A DNA stretch of 64,000 nucleotides, taken from positions 72,960,001-73,024,000 of the forward strand of contig NC_091262.1 of assembly GCF_042477335.2 (NCBI RefSeq), in the 5' to 3' direction. The DNA is from Ovis canadensis. Taxonomy: Eukaryota > Chordata > Mammalia > Artiodactyla > Bovidae. Position numbers and translations under genes: made by a program. Below are positions 21,921 through 32,925 of the stretch, piece by piece (the first letter of the stretch is position 1; each line of letters starts with the position of its first letter). The notes under the pieces were generated by a model. It was not told the DNA's origin and did not search any database. It was given only the letters and a program-made list of their open reading frames with translations.

Positions 21921-22020
21921 AAACTGGAGTGGGTTGCCATTTCCTCCTCCAGGGGGTCTTCCCTTCCCAGGGATCATACCCAGCATAGCAGGCAGATTCT
22001 TCACCATCTGAGCCACCAAA
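21921..22020 (-). mobile_element. Bov-tA SINE, 5' half
   Basis: 'ACTGGAGTGGGTTGCCATTT' and 'GCAGATTCTTCACCATCTGA' on the plus strand are the complement of the Bov-tA left half. Confidence 0.8.
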
Positions 22021-23333
22021 GATAAAGAATGGCCATCTGCATGTCTGGTTTCATCTCTATGGCAACCTTGAGCAGTCAGGGGGGCAAAGGAAGAAACTGA
22101 AATTCAGGGAGTCAGGCTGCAACATCCGAGACTCAGCCCAGGTCCCAGCACCTCCCACGCTCACAACTCTGTCTCCTCCACGCACAGATTCCCACACATC
22201 CTGCACTGAGGGTTGTTCTCCTCATTGTTGGTGATGCTGAGAGGTGGGTAATGTGCCAAGGGAGCCTCAGAACAGTCCGTGTTATCCCAGGAAGCCAGCC
22301 TCTCACTATTCCCCCCGCAGGGACGGGCTTCTGTATCAAAGTCCCTGCAGCCCTGCTGTCTGTCCCCAGCTTCTCTAAGGTTCAGGTGAAGATTTCTATT
22401 TCAGGTGAGTGTGGGGCCATGGGTGGGGCTGGAGTCCCTGCCCCAGCCAGCTTGGTGAGCTGGCCACCTCCTCACATGACACACACGTGCCCCCAACATG
22501 CCCCAAGAGCAGCGCATGTGGGCACAGCCTGTGTGGTGCTGGCTTGCCCTCCCTCGTGAGCTCAATCACACTCTTCTCTTGCCTGAAAATCCCTTTCCTG
22601 GCTCTCTGCTGCTCCATCTTCCAGTTCTGGCTTCCTCAAGATGCCTTTCAGGGACTCCCTAGAAATAAATCCTGGTGAATTCCTCCTATGCAGTCAAGTG
22701 ATGATTCCAGAATTTTCCTTACTGGCCACTCACCAGACTGTGATGACTCTGGATAAGCAGAGCTCAGAGGCTGCTGCTGCCCCTAGCTCACTCTCAGTCC
22801 TCACCCCCATGTTGACCCCAGACCCTCCCACCCAGGTGCTGAGTTCAGTCGACCTTTCCTAGCGATGACTTTGCACACAGAAATTTTTCCTGCTTTTAGG
22901 GAGGAAGATTGTCAACCCACTGGGATCATGCCCCCTGTGGGTGCACTGGATGACTCTGAGGAAGACAATAAGAGACCACTCTGGGGACCCAGTCAGCTTC
23001 CAAGTCTCCACATGGCCCTGGATACATCATCTGGCATCTGGGATTCCACCTCTTCATCTAGATGTGAAATGGGAAATATTCTGAAGCAGGGATGAAGGCA
23101 GGTACTCTTGTACAAGCTTGATGCAATCATGAAAATTATTACTGGCCCACGTGCTGGGAGATTCTGTTGCAGAATTGGGTTTAATAAGATATCCCATGTA
23201 CCCCGGCTTTCTTGCCTGGTTTCTATGGGAACTTGTGGGGTGAGGGTAACAAGGGAGGTCAAGGCTGTGCCGCTAAGAACACACCTGTGAGCCAGGTGTG
23301 GCATGCACTTCATCTTATTTTAAAATTAATTCC
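22021..23333. other. No gene seen; unique intergenic DNA
   Basis: Frames such as 22251-22559 and 22641-22862 show no domain, signal peptide or splice support. Confidence 0.4.
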
Positions 23334-23337
23334 CAGG

Positions 23338-23614
23338 ACTTCCCTGGTGGCACAGTGGATGGAACTCTGCCTGCCAGTGCAGGGGACACAGATTCGATCC
23401 CTGACCCAGGAAGTTCCACATGCCCCAGGGTAACTAAGCCTGCATGTTGCAACCACTGAAGCCCTCAGGCCCGGAGCCCATCTCCCCAACAAGAGAAACC
23501 ACTGCAATGAGAAGACCGTGCACTGCAAATAAAGAATAGCTGCCGTTCACCACAGCTAGAGAAAGCCCATGAGCAGCAACAGAGAACCAGCACAGCCAAA
23601 AAGCAATTAATTAA
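23338..23614 (+). mobile_element. CHR-type SINE with target-site duplication
   Basis: It begins 'GGACTTCCCTGGTGGCACAG' and ends in an AATTAATT-rich tail. AAAATTAATTCCCA occurs on both sides (about 23321-23334 and about 23617-23630), a 14-bp target duplication. Confidence 0.85.
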
Positions 23615-23867
23615 TTAAAATTAATTCCCACAACATCTGAACAGCTATTAAGTTGAACCATATGAAACTGATTGTATTTGGCCCTATGTTTAACCTGCAG
23701 AAAAGGCAATTTCATACAGTTCCACTGCTTCTCTCTTCTCTGAACTGAGGTTCAGAGCTTGAAAGACACATGCATGCCCCAGCTCACTCAGCTAGAAAAT
23801 AGATGAGAAGGGATTCAGGTGTGTTTTATTTCAAAGCTAGACTTTCCTCTCTCACTCGTTTTTTTGA

Positions 23868-24010
23868 TCAGTGATTTTCAAACTTGTTTGTGTGCACAGC
23901 CTTTCTGAGGATCTTGTTAAAAAGCTGATTTTGATTCAGTAAGTGTGACCTGGGGACTGAGGTCGGGCATTCCTCATGAGGTCAAGGATGCCCAGGCTTC
24001 TGGCCAGGTG
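23868..24010 (+). repeat. MER5-like (hAT-Charlie) DNA transposon remnant
   Basis: 'AGTGATTTTCAAACTTG', then 'GATCTTGTTAAAAAGCTGAT' and 'TTGATTCAGTAAGTGTGACC' follow the MER5 consensus order. Confidence 0.5.
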
Positions 24011-24128
24011 ACCCCGCTCCAAGCGGGGAGGGGTCACATGGGTGTGGTCACCAGGGCCCTAGTGTAGCACTGACCCTTCAGTGCTTGTGTGAGGCTGAAC
24101 AAAATCGTAGCAATACCTTTTAGAAGCC

Positions 24129-24400
24129 TGCTGCTGCTGCTACTAAGTCACTTCAGTCATGTCTGACTCTGTGCAAACCCATAGACAGGCAGCCCACCAG
24201 GCTCCTCAGTCCCTGGGATTCTCCAGGAAAGAATACTGGAGTGGGTTGCCATTTCCCTCTCCAATGCATGCACACATGCTAAGTCGCTTCGGTCATGTCC
24301 AACTCTGTGTGACCCCATGGACTGCAGCCCACTAGGCTCCTCTGTCCACAGGATTCTCCAGGCAAGAAAACTGGAGTGGGTTGCCATTGCCTTCTCCATT
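24129..24400 (-). mobile_element. BovA2 SINE (two half-units)
   Basis: A GCT run at the plus-strand left end is followed by two copies of the complemented 'GACATGAC...' to 'CACTCCAG' unit. AGAAGCCTGC before and TGAAGCCTGC after suggest a GAAGCCTGC target duplication. Confidence 0.9.
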
Positions 24401-25017
24401 GAAGCCTGCAGACAAAGACTGTTGTAGTAACAAGAGTTTTGCGGGAAAATAGTATTTTAAATAAAGGCTTTTTGCCCCTTCTAAGCTTGCCGTGTGTGCT
24501 CATCACTCGCTGTGGGCTCTATTTCACATCAGTTACAGCAACGGCGACTTTGGCTGCCAGCTGCCTCACATCTCTGTTTGCTAACTGCATACAAGGGCTC
24601 CACACAGGATCTGGAAACAGACACAGCTGGGATCGAATCCCGCCCTTGCCTCACCAGATGCCCTCCTGGAGCAGCGATGCGGCCGTTAGACAACCCTAAG
24701 ACCAGGCTGAGTGCTGGTCAAGGGGCTGTGATGTGCGATCCCATCTCACTCTCACTTAACAATTTACATTTACTCTCAGAGATGAATTGATTTTTATTTT
24801 CTTAAAACACATCATGGCCTCAGTGTAGGAGATAATGACTGAGAGCAGCCCAAGGTGGCTTTGTTGATTCTTGCTTAGGCTTAGTATACGCCTGAATTGT
24901 TCCATTATAAAAACGTGAAATAAAAAATCCTTGTGGGCAGGACTGTGATTTATTCCCCCCTAGTACTTGTTCTAGTTCCAGAAATGCATTTCAGTCACCT
25001 AGGTGATTTCCTGTGAG
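24401..25017. other. No gene seen
   Basis: Unassigned intergenic DNA. Confidence 0.4.
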
Positions 25018-25019
25018 GT

Positions 25020-25220
25020 GTGGTGAAAGTGACAGTCATGTCTGACTCTTTGTGACCCCATGGACTGTAGCCTGCCAGGCTCCTCTGCCCATGGGATTCT
25101 CCAAGCAAGAGTACTGGAGTGGGTTTCCATTCCCTTCTCCAAGGGATCCTCCTGACCCAGGGATAGAACCAAGGTCTCCTGCATTGCAGGCAGATTCTTT
25201 ACTGTCTGAGCCACTATATG
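25020..25220 (-). mobile_element. Bov-tA SINE
   Basis: Complemented Bov-tA from 'CATGTCTGACTCTTTGTGAC' to 'TTTACTGTCTGAGCCACTAT'. Confidence 0.9.
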
Positions 25221-25329
25221 GGTAATTCATGACATTGTTACTTCCCCAAGTATTTTTGCAATTTATTATAGAGGAATTTAGCCTTTGGCCTTTGTTCCTT
25301 GCAATCAAGAAGAGATTGTCAAATGCTTT

Positions 25330-25339
25330 AAAAAAAAAA

Positions 25340-25371
<32 letters not shown>

Positions 25372-25373
25372 AA
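25330..25373. repeat. A run plus (GAAA)n microsatellite
   Basis: Twelve A residues followed by about eight GAAA units. Confidence 0.95.
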
Positions 25374-25440
25374 CTTACTGATTTTTTTCTTATCTCCAGT
25401 GAAAACATGCCCAGCAAGCACCAATGAATCAATATTGTTA

Positions 25441-25461
25441 GCCTACCAGAAGGGGGCACCC
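25441..25461 (+). promoter_or_regulatory. Candidate CTCF site, plus orientation
   Basis: ACCAGAAGGGGGCACCC fits the CTCF core CCASYAGRKGGCRSY with one mismatch. It points toward the opposite-oriented motif array 2.7 kb to the right. Motif by eye only. Confidence 0.45.
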
Positions 25462-26105
25462 TGGAGTCAAAACAGAGGAGTAAAAAGTATGGGGAAAAGA
25501 GTGTCTCCTCTTTGTTTTTTGAGGGTTGATAGCGGGGACGACAATCTCAAATGGCTATGGGGCTAGATGGGCCGAGGGGAGATTGGGGGGAAAAAAAGTT
25601 AAAGCACAAGTTCATTACTGGATGTCAACTGAGGTGACGTTGGGAATGCATAATGTTGAGTGGGGACTGTGGTAAACTGTGTCTCATCTAAAGGGGGCAT
25701 TCAAAGTTGGCCTGCCTATGATAGTGGCTTACATAAGACAAGTTTCAATTTTGATCTTACATAGAAGTGAGCTGGCATGGTAGTTCTGCTTTATCCAGGC
25801 TTCTTATAAATTGTGGGTCTGCCATGCCTAGGATATTGTCCTCACCTGCAAGCTTAAAGACCACACCCTATTGCCTCACCTTCCAGCCCACCGGAAAGGA
25901 ACAAGGGAAAAGTTACAACCCATGAGTTACACATGTATCATTAGCTCATCTCCAGTTGGCCGGAACCTAGTCACATGGTGTACCTAGCTGCAGTAGAAGC
26001 AGAGATGTATCATTTCTGCCTTGGGTGACCATGTGTCTAGCCACAGACTGAGGGGTCTCATTTTAGAAGAGATGATTGGCTACTGCAAACATATACACAC
26101 ACATA
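25462..26105. other. No gene seen
   Basis: Unassigned intergenic DNA. Confidence 0.4.
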
Positions 26106-26318
26106 TGGCGCTTCCCTGGTGGCTCAGACAGTAAAGAATCTGCCTGCAAGGCAGGAGACACAGGTTCGTTCCCTGGGTAGGGAAGACCCACTAGAGAAGG
26201 GAATGGCTACCCACTCCAGTATTCTTGCGTGGAGAATTCCATGGACAGAGGAGCCTGGTGGGCTATAGTCCATGGGGGTTGCAAAGAACCAGACATGACA
26301 GAGTGACTTAACACTTTC
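26106..26318 (+). mobile_element. Bov-tA SINE
   Basis: 'GCTTCCCTGGTGGCTCAGAC' through 'TTGCAAAGAACCAGACATG' and 'GAGTGACTTAACAC'. Confidence 0.9.
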
Positions 26319-28145
26319 ATCCACATATACGCGGCCTCTGCCTGAGTTCTTGTCAGCCTCAGTTGCATATTACCTTGCAGAAAGCTGTGTCAGGGTTGCT
26401 GGTGTTTCAGTATTTTAAGAGAAACTAAAAAGCCAGGTTTTTCTATGAGAACGTTTCCGGTTTTGGTGCTGACCACTAATTCAATTTAAAGACTTCTGAG
26501 CCACCCAACTGTGCGTCAGGTCACTGAAGCACAGAGTGGGTCTGTGGGAGCTACGCAGGCTGAAAGGCAGTCGGCAGGATGCCTAAGGCTGGCCCTACAA
26601 GGCACTGGTGTCAGGAGCTCAGTTAGAACCCAGTCCTGGGGTGTGACCCACCTTGAATTTCCCAGGCAAACAGGAGACTTTCTCCAGGGAGAGAAGGCGG
26701 CAGCTATAAAGCAGCTTAAATCACAGGGCAATGTTTCAGAAATGTTTGACCACATTTTACAAAAGATGATCCACATTTATTTTTAGACTATTTCTGTCAG
26801 TATAGCCAGTTTATATGGAGATTATTATTATAAGAACATGATTGGTGATTTTGCTGAAATGAAGGCAAAAATAATAAATGTTATGAAAATGATATGAATA
26901 TTTGTGAATTATCTGTAACTTTATTTCTCATCTGAACCTTATAAGCCCATCAACAGACACCCAAGACATATACAATAAGTATTCAGTTCAGTCATTGCGG
27001 ATATTTTGCTGATTTTTCAAGTCTTGTAAAACAGTAGCTGGATGCAGAATTTTCAATTCTACGGTTTTGAAGGTTTAAGTTTTCAAGGGATGGATTTTAT
27101 TCAATAGTTGGTTTTAGCTTGATTGGTAGCTTGCCCATCTCGAGATTCATGGGAATTGGCTTTCTTTTGTACTTTGCCCTTGGCGGGCCTGACTAGGAGG
27201 TGGTTGGAATATCCTTTTTGTCCCCTCTGGGAAGTGGTTCAACACTGGAGGTGTGACAGCAGGAAGGGGGAGTGGCCAAAGTCAGGACTCCTAAGGCCAG
27301 AAAGAGGGGGAGGCCTGGAGGAAGGAGAGGTCACAGAGCAGGGACGGGCCTGCCCAGCTGAATGGTTCATCCATCATTCACTCTACAAGCATCTGTTGAG
27401 CACACACTGCATACCAAACACTGGGCATGACTCACATGTACATGGTTGGTGTGCGGAGGGAGCAAGAACCCGTCCTGCAGGACACCCCATGGGGAAGACA
27501 GGGTCCTTGACAATGGAAGTCTTAGAGAGAAGGGTCCCCAGAACGAACACTCCCTGCTTTGAAGGCCTTTGAGGGTGGCCAGAGCTCCTGGGGCAGAGAT
27601 TCTGGGCTTACAATGAGGAATGTTACTGGATGGGGCTGCTTTTCTGTTTCAGGAGGAAGGGAATTACCAACATGGGGTGTTGGGAGGGATGACCAAAGCC
27701 TGGGGCTACAAATATTGATCTCAACCCACTGGACAGCCCAACTTTCTAGAGAAGAGTGACCAGGGAGAAAACAGCCTCTACTCAACAGCCCCACCTGAGT
27801 CCCTCTGCCATGTGGACTCGGTTGGGCTACACCCAATAGTCCCTAAAGAGACAGGAGCTGGGACCCTACAGCGAAGGCTATCTGGATGTCCTCCCAGTGG
27901 CCCACTTGAGCCCAGGGTAGGGCAGCCACGTGGTTAGGAGCTGGCTTCACATCCTGCCTGATTAAAACTTGTACTTTGTGGCGAGCAGTGTTTGTGTAGT
28001 TTGTCCCTTGGCTTGCTTTTATAAGCTGGAAGTTCTCTCATCTGCAAATGTGGTTTTGCTAGTCCCTACCCTACAGGGTTGTGAAGGTGAAATGAGTTAA
28101 TCTGTGGGATGTGCGTGGCAGAGTCACCAGGCCAGGAAGGTGTGG
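26319..28145. other. No gene seen; L2-like piece near 27370-27440
   Basis: An A/T-rich segment (26780-27115) is followed by G/C-rich unique DNA. 'CATTCACTCTACAAGCATCT' and 'GTTGAGCACACACTGCATAC' look like an old L2-type repeat. The open frame at 27123-27572 has no recognisable domain. Confidence 0.4.
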
Positions 28146-28537
28146 GCTGAGTGGTGCCCCCTAGAGGACATGCCTATGTCATCATCCCTGGAGTGAGCTG
28201 AGTGGTGCCCCCTAGAGGGCGTGCCTATGTCATCATCCCTGGAGAGAGCTGAGTGCTGCCCCCTAGAGGGCGTGCCTATGTCATCATCCCTGGAGAGAGC
28301 TGAGTGCTGCCCCCTAGAGGACATGCCTATGTCATCATCCCTGGAGAGAGCTGAGTGCTGCCTCCTAGAGGACATGCCTATGTCATCATCCCTGGAGTGA
28401 GCTGAGTGCTGCCCCCTAGAGGGCGTGCCTATGTCATCATCCCTGGAGTGAGCTGAGTGGTGCCCCCTAGAGGACATGCCTATGTCATCATCCCTGGAGT
28501 GAGCTGAGTGCTGCCCCCTAGAGGGCGTGCCTATGTC
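28146..28537 (-). repeat. 51-bp minisatellite, 7 full units plus a 35-bp partial unit, each with a CTCF-like core
   Basis: Units start at 28146, 28197, 28248, 28299, 28350, 28401, 28452 and 28503, with no indels between them. Each contains GTG(G/C)TGCCCCCTAGAGG(GCG/ACA)TG, then CCTATGTCATCATCCCTGGA. The minus strand of that block reads CCTCTAGGGGGCAGC or CCTCTAGGGGGCACC, matching the CTCF core CCASYAGRKGGCRSY at all positions except T for A at position 3 (unit 5 carries one further change). All eight motifs point the same way at 51-bp spacing. Because 51 is a multiple of three, frames stay open across the array (minus strand, repeating 'SRDDDIG'), but nothing else suggests protein coding. Confidence 0.95.
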
Positions 28538-28815
28538 CTAAGCCCCGTGAGTATCTGTCTTGGCAGATGCCATCAAGTTAAGAATATGGAGATGATCATC
28601 CTGGATTAAATCCAATGACAAATGTCTTTCTAAGAGACAGGAGAGGAGAAGACACAAGCAGAGAGACTGACGGAGTGATGGAGCCACAAGGAAGGCTGAC
28701 AGCCACAGAAGCTGGGAAAGTTAAGGCCCTCCCCTAGAGTTTCCTGAGGGAGCACAGCCCTGCTGATACTTTGACTTGGGACTTCCAGACTCCAGAACGT
28801 TGAGAGACTATGCTT
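28538..28815. other. No gene seen
   Basis: Short unassigned segment between the minisatellite and an L1 remnant. Confidence 0.45.
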
Positions 28816-29420
28816 CTCTCTTAAAGTTTTTATTGGAGTACAGTTGATTTACAATGTTGTGTTAGATTCAGATGCACAGCAAAGTGATTCAGTTATACAC
28901 ACACAAATATCTACTCTTCATTTTTTAAAATTCTTTCTCATATAAATCATCACAGAGTATTGAGTAGAGTTCTCTGTGCTCTACAGTAGGACCTGGTTGA
29001 TTATCTGTTTTATATATGAAAGTGAAAGTGTTAGCTGTTCAGCGTGTCCGACTCTTTGTGACCCCTGAACTGTAGCCTGTGAGGCTCCTTTGTCCAGGGG
29101 GATTTTCCAGGAAAGAATATTGGAGTGGGTTAGCCATTCCCTTCTCCAGGAGATCTTTCCAACCCAGGGATCAAACCAGGGTCTCCCACATTTCAGCAGA
29201 TTCTTTACCGTCTGAGCCAACGGCAAGCCCATTCTATATATAGCAGTCTGTGTATGTCCATCCCAATCCCTCAATTTTTCCCTCCCCTTCTTACACCCTG
29301 GCAACCATCAGTTTATTTTCTACATCTGTAACTCATTTCTGTTTCATAGGTAAGTTCATTTGTACCTTTATTTTTTTTAGATTCTACTTATAAGCGATAC
29401 CATATGATACTGGATTTTTG
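28816..29420 (-). mobile_element. L1 3'-region remnant (minus), split by a SINE
   Basis: 'TTTTTATTGGAGTACAGTTG' and 'GTGATTCAGTTATACACA' at the left, and 'AACCATCAGTTTATTTTCTA' and 'TTCTACTTATAAGCGATACC' at the right, are the complement of an artiodactyl L1 3' region. A Bov-tA interrupts it at about 29017-29229. Confidence 0.75.
29017..29229 (-). mobile_element. Bov-tA SINE nested in L1
   Basis: Runs from 'GAAAGTGAAAGTGTTAGCTG' to 'TTTACCGTCTGAGCCAACGG' on the plus strand. TATATAT-like sequence occurs on both sides. Confidence 0.88.
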
Positions 29421-29823
29421 TTTCAAGTCACCCAGTTTGAGGTCATTGGTTTCAGCATCCCTAGAAACATCAACATGGTGCCCATCAAGACTGGCTGGCA
29501 CCAGCTTACGGTCTGCAGTGGTGCTGTAGTGGGGAACATGCTTGTTGAATGAATACCAGGTGGGGCTCTACTTGTGGCTGGTGTGGCTTTAATCCCCACC
29601 TCTGGGTCAACAATGCCGTGTCCCTTGAGTTTCCCGGAAGAGTCAGATCTATTCTGGGTTCCATCCTGGGAGGTGGCAGAGAGCCTCTTCTGGCCATTCG
29701 AGGCTCATCTCTAGGCCCTCCTTTGGCTGGGAGATTGCTGATCCTGTCACACGCTTCTCTGCTCTCAGAGGCCCTGCTGAGTCACTCCTGTCCAGGCCTG
29801 CAGGGGCTGTGAAGCCAGCCAGT
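29421..29823. other. No gene seen
   Basis: Unassigned intergenic DNA. 29549-29812 stays open in one plus frame, but without domain or codon support. Confidence 0.4.
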
Positions 29824-30040
29824 GTCCAGGTGGTGCTAGTGGTGAGGAACCCACCTGTCAATGCAGGAGATGTAAGAGATGCGGGTTTGATTCCCAGGTC
29901 AGGTCAAATCCCTGGAGAAGGGCATGGTAACCCCCTCCAGTATTCTTGCCTGGCTGGTCCCATGGACAGAGAAGCCTGATGGGCTACAGTCCATAGGGTC
30001 ATGAAGAGTCAGACACGACTGAAGCGACTTAGTGGCATCA
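29824..30040 (+). mobile_element. Bov-tA SINE (variant with GGTGGTGCTAGTGG left end)
   Basis: 'CCAGGTGGTGCTAGTGG', 'AATGCAGGAGATGTAAGAGA' and 'GACACGACTGAAGCGACTTA' mark a complete copy. Confidence 0.9.
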
Positions 30041-31690
30041 GCATTCATATGTCCAGGTTTCCAACCATTCTCACCCATCCTGAGGGGCCTTGTACAAGGT
30101 GTGGTCATCCCCAGGCCTTTGCTAGGGATGGAAGTGCTGGGGCCCCTTTCCATGTGCCCTGTCTCCTCTCTTCCAGGTTTAAGGGCCTCCTTCCTGTTCA
30201 TCCCTCTGATCTGCCCACCCCCCCCCCCATCCACACCCTGAAGAATGATCTGGTCCAAGTCCCTGCTTGAGTTCAGACCTCCATGATACCAAAGGCGAGG
30301 GGACCATCTCCTGTCTGATTCTCAGTCCCAGGACCCAAAAATCTTGCAACAGCGAAGCTCAAACACTGGTGAGCCTTCTGGAACAGGCAAACACACGGGC
30401 AGTATAGGTAACACTGGCAAAGATCATCCTTCCATACACAGGGGAGCCCAGCCCTGCCTTCCAGGAGATCCCAGTGGAACTGGCAGAATGTCAGCCCCAG
30501 TTACAACAGAGGGTAAACTGAGGATGGATTTAACTTGACAAGCGAGGCAGGATGGCCTTTCAGGAAGACCTTGGGAGCCAGGGGTCCCAGGTGACAGCTT
30601 GACACCAGCCAGTGGCTGTGTGACCAGGAGCAAGTCCATATGCAACATGATGGTCACAGCGACACTTGATGCCCCTCATCCACCCTCACCCCAATCCCAT
30701 GAGAGATGGGCCCCTCGCATTGGACAGTAGTGAAAACCCAGGGACGGAGAGACTTGAGTAAGCCCCACTTCTGAGCCCCCCAAATGGAAGCAATGTCACC
30801 CCTGGTCCCTCGGAGCCCTCTACATCTCTCCTGAGCCCTGAGTCCCACCCTGGGCATTTAGCTTGTGTCCACCTCTGATGTGGACCACAGGCTGGACCAT
30901 GTCTGGCCCACCTCTGGATCTTTCAGGGCTGCAAGGCAGTGCCTAGGCCAGAGTGGGCAATCAGGGCACCCTGGCTGGCTGGAATTCCGGCAGATTTGGG
31001 CTGTTCCCATGTGAGGAGCAGAGGAGAAAGAGAGATGGAATCTAGGAGTGAGGGGAGAAGTGTTCACATAGAGCCATCCTCTGTCTTACACACACACATA
31101 CATACACACACATGGGCCAGGATACGGCAACAGGGAAAGCAGAACTCCAGGGATAGCTCCAGCGAAAGGCAGCAGAGAGACAGGAGAGAAAATTGCACAG
31201 ACTCCCAAAGCAGAGCAGAAGAAATTGTTTCCAGAAGTAGCTTGAAGCTGCCCGCTCTGGCCCCTGCAGCCCTGTCACTTAGCGGGTCTAGAGGTCTCCT
31301 TGCAGCTGCCAGGGCCAGGAGGAGGTAGGGGGGCGGGCATGGGTGGAGGAAGCCTGCTGGAGAAAATCTCCCCAAACCAGGCTTGGCATCCAGGCCTCTG
31401 ATTGCCCTGAGCTGGGGGTGGGGGGGTGGGAAGCAGAGAAAAGTGCTCCAATATGGCTGGTCCCCACGCGCTGCCCAGATGCCCGTCTTCTCATTAGGAG
31501 AGGTGGGTGCATAACCTAAGAGCTCCGAAGGTGTGGCCCTTAAAACCAGGCCCTCGCTAAGCAGGGGGCTTGGTCTGCAGGATCTGGGGTTGGCAAAACT
31601 GAAGCACAAAAATCGCGCGTGCAGCTGGAGAGGAAATGCAGTGTGAAGTGAAGGGGGTCAGCCGAATTCCTCCCTCCCCCCCCCCTTTTG
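30041..31690. other. No gene seen; C-runs at about 30217-30229 and 31677-31686, short CA tract at about 31088-31110
   Basis: G/C-rich unique DNA with several chance frames (31064-31609 minus, 30939-31328 plus). None has a start context, domain or splice pattern I can support. Confidence 0.4.
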
Positions 31691-31692
31691 TT

Positions 31693-32065
31693 GTAATGAG
31701 AACACTTCACATGAGACCTCCCTCTTAACAAATGTTTGAGTGTGCAGCACAGTATGGTTAACGACAGGCACAAGATCGTACAACAGATCTCTAGAACATT
31801 TTCATCTGGCATAACTTCAACTTTTTATCCCTTGGACAACAATTTCCCACCTCACCTTCCCACAGCCCCTGGTAACCACCATCCTACTTTTGGCCCTTAA
31901 AATTTGAGTGTGGCTGTTTTGGAGACCCTCACGTTAGTGGAATCTTACAGGGCTTGTCCTTCTCTGACTGCCTATTTCACTCAGCACAACGTCCTCCAGT
32001 TTCATCCATGTTGTCACCTATTACACAATCCCTTTCATGTTTAAGGTTGAATAATATCCCACTAT
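31693..32065 (-). mobile_element. Ancient L1 3' portion (minus), left part of a 5'-inverted insertion
   Basis: 'CAGCCCCTGGTAACCACCAT', 'CTCAGCACAACGTCCTCCAG' and 'CATCCATGTTGTCACCTA' are complemented L1M 3' sequence. It abuts plus-strand L1 ORF2-derived sequence at about 32066-32076. Confidence 0.75.
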
Positions 32066-32075
32066 AGGTATACAA

Positions 32076-32640
32076 TGAAGAAAACCTACGAAATGGGAGA
32101 GAATATTTGTAAACCTTATTATCTCATCAGAGGTTAGTATCCAAACTATATAAGGAACTTCTATGACTCAGTAGCAAAAAAAAAAAAAAAAAGGAAAGAA
32201 AGAAAGAAGCCTACTGAAAAATGGACATAGGGTTTGAATAGACATTTCTCCAAAGAAGACATACAAATGGTCAACAGGGAGAGGAGATGTTCAAGGTCAC
32301 TAATCATTAGGGAAATGCAAACCAAAGCCACAAAACATCACCACACTTTTTAGACTGGCTGTTATCAGAAAGTTAAAATGTTGGTGATGTTGAGAAACCT
32401 GAACATTTGTGCACAGTTGGTGGGAATGTAATGGTATAGTTGCTGTGGAGGATACTCCACAAATTTCAAAAGGGATTTCCACGTGATCTGGTAATCCTAC
32501 TTCTGGATATTTACCCCCAAAGAATTGAAATCAAGATCTGCAAGAGATATCTGCACGCTCACGTTGACCACAGCCTTGTTGACAATGGAACAGAAGTGGA
32601 GGCCACCTTAAATGTCCATTGTTGGCTGAACGGATAACAA
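32076..32640 (+). mobile_element. Ancient L1 ORF2 C-terminal portion (plus), inverted part of the same insertion
   Basis: 'GAATATTTGTAAACCTTATT', 'AAATGGACATAGGGTTTG', 'AGGGAAATGCAAACCAAAGC' and 'CCTACTTCTGGATATTTACC' follow L1 ORF2/3' order on the plus strand. The junction with the minus-strand 3' piece has the arrangement produced by twin priming. An A run with (GAAA)n at 32176-32207 lies inside. Confidence 0.75.
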
Positions 32641-32797
32641 ATTCCTCTCATTCTTTCCTTCTTTCTGTCTTTAGCCTTCACCCTCTAGTATCAGAGCCGA
32701 AAAAGATCCCACAAGCACAAACCCCTGAGCTTTTTAAACACTGTCCCTCCGCGGCGAGGATGACAGGACTATCCAAGCTGGGCCACTCCTGTCCCTG

Positions 32798-32925
32798 TTT
32801 TTTCCTTCTTCTTTTTTGGTGGCTCATGCAGCTTGCAGAATCTCGGTTCCCCGAGCAGGAATTGAACCCAGGTCACAGCAGTAACAGCTGGGAATCCTAA
32901 CCACTGGGCCTCCAGGGAAGTCCCA
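32798..32925 (-). mobile_element. CHR-type SINE
   Basis: 'GGTGGCTCATGCAGCTTGC' through 'GGGCCTCCAGGGAAGTCCC' is the complement of a CHR SINE. Confidence 0.8.

Noticed and set aside
26106..26318. tRNA-like sequences in SINEs as tRNA genes
   Set aside because: Bov-tA and CHR SINEs carry tRNA-derived parts, but none folds into a complete tRNA with conserved arms by eye.
28124..28477. A repeat protein of 17-residue units on the minus strand across the minisatellite
   Set aside because: The frame stays open only because the unit is 51 bp. There is no upstream exon, signal or unit-to-unit pattern of silent changes, and the array extends beyond the frame.
28146..28537. CRISPR array
   Set aside because: The repeats are directly adjacent with no unique spacers, there are no cas genes, and the DNA is mammalian.
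31064..31609. 181-codon minus-strand frame as a novel gene
   Set aside because: No recognisable domain, no supporting splice sites, and a composition like neighbouring non-coding DNA.
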